Shown: positions 1 to 5,332 of the stretch, piece after piece
Layout: every line of letters starts with the position of its first letter
Numbering within the stretch: the first letter of the stretch is position 1
Notes under the pieces: model-generated
The model's input: the letters and a program-made list of their open reading frames with translations, nothing else
The model's database searches: none
What the model was told of the DNA's origin: nothing
Position numbers and translations under genes: made by a program
From: Candidatus Zhuqueibacterota bacterium 4572_119
GTDB taxonomy: Bacteria; Zhuqueibacterota; Zhuqueibacteria; Thermofontimicrobiales; Thermofontimicrobiaceae
NCBI GenBank assembly: GCA_002084535.1
Contig: NBLI01000124.1
Span: forward strand, 1 to 6,811
DNA length: 6,811 nt
Direction of reading: 5' to 3'

Positions 1-132
1 ATCTGTTTTTGAGACGCGCTTTTTGTAAAGCCAGGTGAAAAGCTGCCTGCCGCGGTAAGATGGTTGACCTATGGATTTCATTAACTCTTCCATTTCTTCA
101 AGGGTCAAGCCTGTGGCGTTGATTTTTTTCAT
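1..132 (-). CDS. rlmN: RlmN 23S rRNA/tRNA adenine-C2 methyltransferase, N-terminal fragment
   Basis: This is the 5' end of a gene that leaves the window at its left edge; 44 codons are visible. The peptide starts MKKINATGLTLEEMEELM and continues with SIGQPSYRGRQLFTWLYKK. The pattern of an early leucine-rich helix, then 'IG.p.yRgrQlf.WlYkk', is the characteristic N-terminal accessory domain of RlmN/Cfr-type radical SAM enzymes. RlmN methylates C2 of A2503 in 23S rRNA, and A37 in some tRNAs. The radical-SAM CxxxCxxC motif and the catalytic cysteines would lie outside the window, so catalytic competence cannot be judged. The ATG at 132 is chosen because the family homology begins right after it. 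No good Shine-Dalgarno sequence precedes it. The gene is divergent from moxR. Confidence 0.85.
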   Translation of the reverse strand, partial: MKKINATGLTLEEMEELMKSIGQPSYRGRQLFTWLYKKRVSKTD

Positions 133-139
133 GTTGGTC

Positions 140-168
140 AATTTACAAAAATGAACTTATTTTTGCAA
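140..168 (-). promoter_or_regulatory. Possible promoter of rlmN
   Basis: On the minus strand TTGCAA (163-168) is followed after exactly 17 bases by TAAATT (140-145), a sigma70-like spacing. The -35 part lies in the motif TTTGTTGCAAAAATAAG (156-172), which recurs upstream of the lipoprotein gene with the same 17-base spacing to an AT hexamer. Transcription from here would start almost at the ATG, giving a leaderless or nearly leaderless mRNA. That would fit the absence of a ribosome binding site. The region is AT-rich, so chance matches are easy. Confidence 0.3.
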
Positions 169-249
169 CAAATTATTTGCTTATTTCACAAATGTTTTTT
201 ATTTTAATTTTCGATGAAACAAACTGTTACCGCTTGCATATAAACATTA

Positions 250-262
250 GTTTCCTGGAAAC
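250..262. promoter_or_regulatory. 13-bp palindrome, possible operator
   Basis: GTTTCC-T-GGAAAC is a perfect 6+1+6 palindrome in the divergent rlmN/moxR intergenic region, 93 bases before the moxR start. Its symmetry and place would suit a dimeric regulator. No regulator is identified, and a single palindrome of this size can arise by chance. Confidence 0.2.
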
Positions 263-279
263 AGTTTTTGATCGGGACT

Positions 280-296
280 TTTGTTGTAAAAATGAG
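280..296 (+). promoter_or_regulatory. Copy of a recurrent upstream motif, moxR side
   Basis: TTTGTTGTAAAAATGAG differs at two of 17 positions from the motif upstream of rlmN (156-172, minus strand). It differs at three from the copy upstream of the lipoprotein gene (5206-5222, minus strand). It points toward moxR and ends 59 bases before its ATG. Unlike the other two copies it has no good AT hexamer 17 bases downstream, so a simple -35 role is not supported here. Confidence 0.25.
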
Positions 297-355
297 TAAT
301 GAGAACAACGAATATTCGAATTTGGAATTAAGTTCATATATCCACCGGAGGCAGT

Positions 356-1147
356 ATGGCAGTGAAAAAAAAACAGATTAGTGATCTTGATATTGTTGAC
401 CAACTAAAAGATTCGCATGGCAAAATATTGAAAGAAATTGGAAAAGTCATCATTGGGCAGAATGAGGTCGTAGATCAGCTCATGATCAGCTTGCTGGCGC
501 GGGGACATTGTTTGCTGATTGGAGTTCCCGGATTAGCAAAGACGCTCCTGATTAGCACTGTTGCCAGAGTCCTGAATTTGAAATTTAACAGAATTCAGTT
601 TACACCGGATTTGATGCCCTCGGACATTACCGGTACTGAACTGATTGAAGATGATTTGTCAACCGGAAAAAAAGCGTTTAAGTTTGTGAAGGGTCCGGTT
701 TTTGCCAATATTGTCCTTGCCGATGAAATCAATCGAACTTCTCCCAAAACTCAAGCGGCTCTTTTACAAGCAATGCAGGAACACGAGGTGACCGCTGCCG
801 GGGAAACTTACAATCTTGAAGAGCCGTTTTTTGTATTAGCAACACAGAATCCCATTGAGCAGGAAGGAACCTATCCCCTGCCCGAAGCGCAACTGGACCG
901 TTTCATGTTTAATCTCTGGGTGGATTATCCAAGCAGCGAGGAAGAATCGCAAATCGTTAAATCTACTACCAGCGCTTATGATCCAGAGTTAAAAGTGGTT
1001 CTTGATAAAGCGGAGATTATCAAAATGCAGGATTTAGTCCGCCGCGTTCCTGTGGCTGATAATGTGGTGGATTTTGCAGTGAAGCTGGTTAGCCTGACCA
1101 GACCGGTCGATAAAAAGGCGCCAAAGTTTATTGGTAACAAACTTTAA
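356..1147 (+). CDS. MoxR-family AAA+ ATPase, C-terminally truncated by internal deletion and frameshift
   Basis: The 263-residue product is a MoxR-type AAA+ ATPase, a chaperone-like family that usually acts with vWA-domain partners encoded next to it. Visible motifs are Walker A GVPGLAKT (56-63, K62), Walker B VLADEINR (120-127, D123/E124), sensor 1 LATQNP (161-166, N165) and the arginine-finger region LPEAQLDRF (175-183, R182). The start at ATG 356 has GGAGG at 347-351, only 4 bases away. MoxR proteins are normally about 320-335 residues. Here the lid domain is cut after APKFIG, and three unrelated residues (NKL) precede TAA. The GAGPR sensor-2 segment and the NGRY...VLRHRI helices are absent. 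The usual C-terminal end follows in another frame (1134-1214). The Walker core could still fold, but loss of sensor 2 and most of the lid should impair ATP-driven activity. This is either a real pseudogenising deletion or an assembly error. Confidence 0.93.
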   Translation: MAVKKKQISDLDIVDQLKDSHGKILKEIGKVIIGQNEVVDQLMISLLARGHCLLIGVPGLAKTLLISTVARVLNLKFNRIQFTPDLMPSDITGTELIEDDLSTGKKAFKFVKGPVFANIVLADEINRTSPKTQAALLQAMQEHEVTAAGETYNLEEPFFVLATQNPIEQEGTYPLPEAQLDRFMFNLWVDYPSSEEESQIVKSTTSAYDPELKVVLDKAEIIKMQDLVRRVPVADNVVDFAVKLVSLTRPVDKKAPKFIGNKL

Positions 1148-1214
1148 TGCCGAAGCAGATGGTGTGAATACAGTAGAAATCATTGAAAGATTAATCAAAG
1201 AAATGAAGGCTTAA
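1134..1214 (+). pseudogene. Displaced C-terminal end of the same moxR gene
   Basis: Read in the +1 frame relative to the 356-1147 frame, this stretch encodes VTNFNAEADG followed by VNTVEIIERLIKEMKA and a double stop (TAA TAA). 'TNF.AEa.g.....ii..ll' is the conserved C-terminus of MoxR ATPases, normally directly after VLRHRI. It has no start codon or ribosome binding site of its own, so it is the severed end of the upstream gene. Its stop lies 3 bases before the DUF58 ATG, the tight spacing expected of a translationally coupled pair. The change of frame implies a missing length of 3n+2 bases, about 160 judging by family length. Confidence 0.85.
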
Positions 1215-1217
1215 TAA

Positions 1218-2129
1218 ATGTCGATTAAAGCGGCAAAGGATTATAAAAAGTATTTGAATCCTGAAGTTATTTCCAGTTTGAAGAACATGAAGCTACGCGC
1301 CAGGCTAATTGTTGAGGGATTCATTTCAGGTCTTCATCGCAGTCCGTATCATGGATTCAGTGTGGAATTTTCCGATTATCGTCCTTACATACCGGGCGAT
1401 GAAATCAAGCACATTGACTGGAAAGCTTATGGAAAGACAAATAAGTTTTATATCAAACAATTTGAGGAAGAGACAAATTTAAAATCCTATTTGCTGCTGG
1501 ATATTTCGGCTTCCATGTCTTACACTTCTCATAAATTAAGCAAGTTGCAATACGCGTCATATTTAGCCGCTGCATTATCCTACCTGATGATAGAGCAGCG
1601 AGATGCGGTCGGCTTGATCAATTTTGATGACGAAATTCGTAAATACCTGGCACCGCGTTCTGTTAAGAGTTATTTATCACAAATTTTAAAAGAGCTGGAA
1701 CAAATTAAATGCAGCGAAAAAACTGACACGGCGAAAACATTTCACGAAATGGCGGAGCGAATTCAACGTCGAGGTCTGGTTGTTGTTTTGTCGGATTTAA
1801 TGGATGACCCTGATGAGTTAATTTCCGGGCTAAAGCATTTTCGTCATAATAATCATGAGGTTATCGTATTTCATATTTTAGACCCAATGGAAATCAGCTT
1901 TGATTTCAAGCGAAACGCGTTGTTCAAAGATCTGGAAACCGGGGAAAAAATAACCACACAGCCCTGGCATATCCGCGCCGACTACCGGAAGCTAATGCAA
2001 GAATTTATAAATAATTACAAACGTCAATGCCGGATGAATCGAATCGACTACGTTTTACTCGATACTTCCCGAACTTTTGATTTGGCGTTAATGGAGTATC
2101 TGATCAAGCGTAAGCGTATTGGGGGATAA
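1218..2129 (+). CDS. DUF58 family protein with vWA-like fold, MoxR partner
   Basis: The 303-residue protein is a full-length DUF58 member, the usual partner gene of MoxR. The family hallmark spans residues 45-85: HGFSVEFSDYRPYIPGDE, then HIDWKAYGKTNKFYIKQFEEE. It leads into a vWA-like core with a MIDAS-type metal site: D95-I-S97-A-S99 (strand YLLLDISASMS), a probable threonine at 169-171 (KTDT) and D193 in VVVLSDLMDD. There is no membrane segment, so it should be cytosolic or peripheral. The ATG at 1218 follows GAAGG (1205-1209) by 8 bases and sits 3 bases after the old moxR stop, suggesting coupling to moxR translation. MoxR-DUF58 pairs are often followed by membrane BatA-like vWA genes, but none follows here. 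The molecular function of DUF58 is not established. The gene looks intact although its partner is broken. Confidence 0.94.
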   Translation: MSIKAAKDYKKYLNPEVISSLKNMKLRARLIVEGFISGLHRSPYHGFSVEFSDYRPYIPGDEIKHIDWKAYGKTNKFYIKQFEEETNLKSYLLLDISASMSYTSHKLSKLQYASYLAAALSYLMIEQRDAVGLINFDDEIRKYLAPRSVKSYLSQILKELEQIKCSEKTDTAKTFHEMAERIQRRGLVVVLSDLMDDPDELISGLKHFRHNNHEVIVFHILDPMEISFDFKRNALFKDLETGEKITTQPWHIRADYRKLMQEFINNYKRQCRMNRIDYVLLDTSRTFDLALMEYLIKRKRIGG

Positions 2130-2167
2130 GTCCCTGTTCCGGTGACCTGGAGGCTGTATTTCTGTTG

Positions 2168-2210
2168 TTGACAATTATCAATTTTTCATTCTCAATTGAC
2201 AATTGTGAAT
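2168..2210. repeat. CAATTG-type direct and inverted repeat in the intergenic spacer
   Basis: TTGACAATT occurs twice in direct orientation, at 2168-2176 and 2196-2204. The second copy is the core of a palindrome at 2188-2210: left arm ATTC-T-CAATTG, one central A, right arm CAATTG-T-GAAT, with a single T/T mismatch. The first copy lies in TTGACAATTATCAA, itself palindromic except for one pair. There is no T-tract, so it is not an ordinary terminator. It contains exact TTGACA hexamers, but no -10 element sits at 16-18 bases (TAATAT at 2215-2220 is only 13 away). A dispersed intergenic REP-like repeat or a protein binding site are the likely options. Confidence 0.5.
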
Positions 2211-2277
2211 AGAATAATATTTGGTGACAAAAAAATCTCAAATCATTTTTGTGTTTTTAATTTAAGCTGGCTTTAAT

Positions 2278-3852
2278 ATGAATGTTTTCCTCTTTTGGAT
2301 ATTAATCATTGCTTTTTTCCTTTCCTTTTATCTTTATTTGATTTACCGCCGTTCTCCCAAAGGATTTCGTTTCCAGGTTAAATTAACAATCACTTTTATT
2401 TTGCTGGTGCTGATTCCCGCGATACCGCTAACCTCTTTTGTGAGCGCCCTGCTTACGCGTGGCGTTGAGATGCTTTTGCTTCCGGGCATCGAACGGTCAT
2501 TGTCCAATTCTCTCGATATTATCAGGTATCAATTGGAAGAAAGAGGCGATATTTTTTTTAAAATTTATCAGGAGAGCGATGAGGTGGATCAGAAAATTGC
2601 CACTGGTAACGATATCGTTTACTATGCCAAAGGTAGGATTCAGAATGGATCGTTGCAACTGCTTGAATCTGTTGGAATACAAAATTCATTGTGGCGAAAA
2701 AGTCTGATCCATCAATCCGAAGTAATACCTTCTCTTTTAAATGGGGAAATTAAAAGTCAGTTAATCCAGGTAGAAGAAGGCAATTATTTTGAGGTATATG
2801 ATGTTTTAAATAAAAATGAATTTCGTGTTGCTGCATTCTCAGTTGATCCAAAAATAGTCATCGCCAAAGACAATATTTCTGAATCCCTGCGTATTTACAA
2901 TTCACTCTCGTTATTTAAAAAATCGGTGGTTGAGGGGCAAATAATTTGGGGTTTTTCGACACTGCTGATAATTATCATGGCGGTCATTGCGATTTACGCG
3001 GCAAAAATTCTGTCGCGGGGTATTAGTGAACCCATACAGGAACTCACTGCTGGCATGCAGCGCGTGGCAGAGGGAAACCTGGATAAGCCGGTAACCGTGA
3101 AGGCTAAAGATGAAATAAAATTTTTAGTTGATTCTTTTAATAAAATGGCGAGGGATTTGAAAGTCAGTCAGGAGAAACTAGTACAAGCGGAAAGGCTGGC
3201 AGCCTGGCAGGATGTCGCGCGCCGCGTTTCTCACGAAATTAAAAATAGCCTGACGCCGATTCAACTGTCTATTCGCCGCATTGTGGAAAATAAGGGCAGA
3301 AAGAAAGATTCAAAATTCGATCCTGTGGAAACGATCTACGCGGAGTTAGAATCACTGAGGCGTTTTGCCACCGATTTTTCAGAATTCGCGCGTTTGCCTC
3401 AGGCTAACCTGGAAAAGGATAATGTGAATGAAGTGATACAAAGTATTGTGACTTTGCTTGAAGCGGAACCCGGTGTGATCAATTTTAAATTAAAACTGGA
3501 TAAAAATTTACCACTGGTCAATTTGGATCGGGTTCAATTCAGGAGAGCTCTGCACAACATCATCAAAAACGCGATTGAATCGAGTCGCGCGAAACCTTCG
3601 CCCGGCGAAATCCTTGTTGAGACCTCCATAGTTGATGAAAATCAGAAAACTATACAAATAAAAATAAAAGACTGGGGCGAAGGAATGGAAGCAGAAGTCG
3701 TGGAAAAAATATTTGAACCGTATTATTCGACAAAGCAACGGGGAATGGGCCTGGGGCTTGCCATTGTGAAAAAGATTATCGATGATCACAATGCGACGAT
3801 AGATTACAAAAGTTTTCCCGGCAAAGGCACCGAAGTTATTATTGTTCTGTAA
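2278..3852 (+). CDS. NtrY-like membrane sensor histidine kinase
   Basis: The 524-residue protein is a complete sensor kinase. Predicted order: TM1 about 3-22, a basic cytosolic loop (YRRSPKGFRFQVK), TM2 about 37-58, an extracytoplasmic sensor region about 60-220, TM3 about 222-243, HAMP about 244-296, HisKA, then HATPase. The H-box is WQDVARRVSHEIKNSLTPIQ with phospho-acceptor H319. The wording (AAWQDVARR..HEIKN.LTPIQLS) is typical of NtrY kinases. The ATP site has N-box NIIKNAIESS (N431), G1 DWGEGM (465-470), F-box FEPYYSTK (479-486) and G2 GMGLGLAI (489-496). Serine replaces the usual proline of HEIKNP, and no PAS domain lies between HAMP and HisKA, where NtrY proteins often have one. An in-frame stop at 2263 rules out a longer N-terminus; the ribosome binding site is weak. 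No NtrX-like regulator is adjacent: the next gene is convergent. The signal sensed cannot be read from the sequence. Confidence 0.93.
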   Translation: MNVFLFWILIIAFFLSFYLYLIYRRSPKGFRFQVKLTITFILLVLIPAIPLTSFVSALLTRGVEMLLLPGIERSLSNSLDIIRYQLEERGDIFFKIYQESDEVDQKIATGNDIVYYAKGRIQNGSLQLLESVGIQNSLWRKSLIHQSEVIPSLLNGEIKSQLIQVEEGNYFEVYDVLNKNEFRVAAFSVDPKIVIAKDNISESLRIYNSLSLFKKSVVEGQIIWGFSTLLIIIMAVIAIYAAKILSRGISEPIQELTAGMQRVAEGNLDKPVTVKAKDEIKFLVDSFNKMARDLKVSQEKLVQAERLAAWQDVARRVSHEIKNSLTPIQLSIRRIVENKGRKKDSKFDPVETIYAELESLRRFATDFSEFARLPQANLEKDNVNEVIQSIVTLLEAEPGVINFKLKLDKNLPLVNLDRVQFRRALHNIIKNAIESSRAKPSPGEILVETSIVDENQKTIQIKIKDWGEGMEAEVVEKIFEPYYSTKQRGMGLGLAIVKKIIDDHNATIDYKSFPGKGTEVIIVL

Positions 3853-3853
3853 G

Positions 3854-3866
3854 CTGATCTTATCAG
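3854..3866. terminator. Small symmetric hairpin between convergent genes, weak terminator candidate
   Basis: CTGAT-CTT-ATCAG forms a perfect 5-bp stem with a 3-base loop in the 10-base gap between the kinase and lipoprotein stop codons, overlapping the lipoprotein stop. The position suits a bidirectional terminator, but the stem is short, only two of its five pairs are G-C, and no T-tract follows on either strand. Confidence 0.25.
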
Positions 3867-5140
3867 GGTGTAACTACAGACATGTATCTGAATTCATCGA
3901 TATAAGCTTTTTGGCAAATCCTGTTTTCAAATGTTAAGAAATAAATTTGATCCAAGTCAGGTACAGAAGTTCCAAGCCACGTGCCGTGTTCAGTTTTTAA
4001 TTCCCCATCAACATAAATTGCAAAGAATTGATCATTACAATCGAAAATCAGTTGGATGAAATACCACTGATCCGTATTTACTGAAGAGACATCCTGCCAA
4101 AGACGATCAATATCATAGTATTGGATTTTCCCCTCCCGGATCGAAACCTGTGGACCCAAATGCAGCGAATCCGGGCTGTCAGAATAAAGCCGGAAACCCA
4201 TATAATCATCTTCATTCATCACTTTCCAGTAAAACTGAATCATCCCTGTCTCGTGGGCTTCAAACTGGGTTGCCAGGTAACCGTTGGCGGCTTCAGTAGG
4301 ATCTGTAAAACACATGCTATTACCAACATCATTCCAACTGGTTTCATTGGAAACATAAATATCAATCCCACTTTCCGACACTGTCCAGACCAGGCTGGGT
4401 GGATTAGTATTGTAAGTGTATGAGTCAAAATTATCATCAAACAGGATGTCTGCCGTAACAGTTTTAAAATTCCAAACCGGGCTTTCGGACTGACTCCCAT
4501 AGTCGTCATAAGATTTTACCTGCCAGTAAAATTGAGTGCCATATAAAAGAATGGGTAAGGCGTGGCTGGTGCCTGAAATGTTTTCTGCCGTTAGTTGCAG
4601 GGCTTGAGAGTCTCCGCCAAAAAAGACATCATATTTTACTTTACTGAAAGAATCGGGGTCTCCGCCCAGCCAATTTAAAGAAATGTTCTTAATTCCAACC
4701 TGATCCGCGTTATTAGCCGGTTGAGGAAATGATGGAATAAATGGAGGATTGTTGTTTTCGTATATTGTACTAAATGACCAAACCGGACTGCTGGTACTTC
4801 TGCCGCTTCTATCAAACGCCACAACTTTCCAAAAGTATTCCGTGCTATCATACTCCAGTGAATCCACAAAAAGTGTATCCGTTGCCAGGCTGTCTTTAAA
4901 GAGTGCTGGCGTTGGATTATTTGCCTCTAAATAAAAGTCGTATATTAAAGAGTCGTCTTCATTTGGATCGCTGCATTGCCACCGGAAAGTGAGTTCCACA
5001 GGTATGTTCAGAGAGTCTGCGGGAGGAAAAACATTTTCCGGTATTCCTGGCGGACGATTTTCAAGCTCCGGGGGAAGCGGTTGATGACAACTTTGGATAA
5101 TCGCGGCTATCAAAAAAATTTTAATTAAAATTGATTTCAT
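3863..5140 (-). CDS. Lipoprotein with two FnIII-like repeats and a C-terminal beta-sandwich-like domain
   Basis: The 425-residue precursor has a signal peptide (MKSILIKIFLIAAIIQSC) ending in a lipobox-like IIQS-C18; Q at -2 is not ideal but tolerated. C18 would carry lipid, and a flexible proline-rich linker (about 19-35) follows. Two homologous beta-sandwich repeats are visible. Repeat 1, about 30-126, ends YFWKVVAFDRSGRSTSSPVW and then SFST. Repeat 2, about 132-228, ends QFYWQVKSYDDYGSQSESPVW and then NFKT. The shared 'P.P.n...v....LtW...DPD....YDv.f' openings and '.YWqV...D..G..s.SPVW.F.T' endings show an internal duplication of FnIII type. Residues about 232-421 form a separate region (FDDNFDSY...W.V...; YVDGELK; IYFLTFENR; YIDEFRY) resembling LamG/concanavalin-like jelly rolls, which often bind carbohydrate. 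No catalytic motif is seen. AGGAA at 5151-5155, 10 bases before the ATG, supports the start. It is probably an outer-membrane-anchored or surface protein of unknown ligand. Confidence 0.9.
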   Translation of the reverse strand: MKSILIKIFLIAAIIQSCHQPLPPELENRPPGIPENVFPPADSLNIPVELTFRWQCSDPNEDDSLIYDFYLEANNPTPALFKDSLATDTLFVDSLEYDSTEYFWKVVAFDRSGRSTSSPVWSFSTIYENNNPPFIPSFPQPANNADQVGIKNISLNWLGGDPDSFSKVKYDVFFGGDSQALQLTAENISGTSHALPILLYGTQFYWQVKSYDDYGSQSESPVWNFKTVTADILFDDNFDSYTYNTNPPSLVWTVSESGIDIYVSNETSWNDVGNSMCFTDPTEAANGYLATQFEAHETGMIQFYWKVMNEDDYMGFRLYSDSPDSLHLGPQVSIREGKIQYYDIDRLWQDVSSVNTDQWYFIQLIFDCNDQFFAIYVDGELKTEHGTWLGTSVPDLDQIYFLTFENRICQKAYIDEFRYMSVVTP

Positions 5141-5189
5141 TATTATATTATTCCTTTTTGCAACATTTTAATTGTTTAAACCAAATTTC

Positions 5190-5218
5190 AAAATATGAAT
5201 GGCATCTTATTTTTGCCA
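5190..5218 (-). promoter_or_regulatory. Possible promoter of the lipoprotein gene
   Basis: On the minus strand TGGCAA (5213-5218) is followed after 17 bases by TATTTT (5190-5195). The -35 part lies in TTTGTGGCAAAAATAAG (5206-5222), a 16/17 match to the motif upstream of rlmN, where an AT hexamer sits at the same distance. The inferred start leaves a leader of about 40 bases containing the AGGAA ribosome binding site. The region is AT-rich, so the support is the recurrence of motif plus spacing, not hexamer quality. Confidence 0.35.
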
Positions 5219-5269
5219 CAAAGATCATGCCCAAAGTAAATTGTTGAATTTATGGTTTTGTCATAAGAA

Positions 5270-5303
5270 AAAGCCTGATTGAACGGGCATTCAAACAGGC
5301 TTT
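5270..5303 (-). terminator. Intrinsic terminator of the ParA/MinD-like ATPase gene
   Basis: Arms AAAGCCTG (5270-5277) and CAGGCTTT (5296-5303) pair perfectly. After one A/A mismatch the stem continues with TTGAA/TTCAA, closing a 6-base loop (CGGGCA). On the minus strand the stem runs into TTTTTCTTATG, a good U-tract. It lies 29 bases after the ATPase stop codon and upstream of the lipoprotein promoter candidate, so the two minus-strand genes are probably transcribed separately. On the plus strand the stem is followed only by TTTCATTTAT, a weaker tail. Confidence 0.85.
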
Positions 5304-5332
5304 CATTTATATGAATCAAAACGAGGTCAAAA

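Noticed and set aside
292..381. A 29-codon plus-strand frame from ATG 292 overlapping the moxR start in another frame
   Set aside because: It has no ribosome binding site, overlaps a well-supported start with GGAGG, and encodes nothing recognisable.
1118..1147. Programmed +1 frameshift joining the two moxR parts
   Set aside because: A frameshift alone would not restore the roughly 54 missing residues, including GAGPR; a deletion is required, and no slippery site with a supporting structure is evident.
2196..2220. TTGACA with TAATAT as a kinase promoter
   Set aside because: The spacer is only 13 bases, too short for a sigma70 promoter; TTGACA here is part of the palindromic repeat.
2459..2707. 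Frames of 60-80 codons on both strands inside the kinase sensor region
   Set aside because: The kinase frame is continuous through this region with clear membrane segments; the others are out-of-frame noise.
3508..3789. Minus-strand frame of 93 codons opposite the kinase ATPase domain
   Set aside because: It is antisense to the conserved HATPase motifs, with no start signal or recognisable protein features.
4121..4509. Open frames within the lipoprotein gene on the plus strand and in another minus frame
   Set aside because: They are shadows of the lipoprotein frame, which has a signal peptide, domain repeats and a ribosome binding site.
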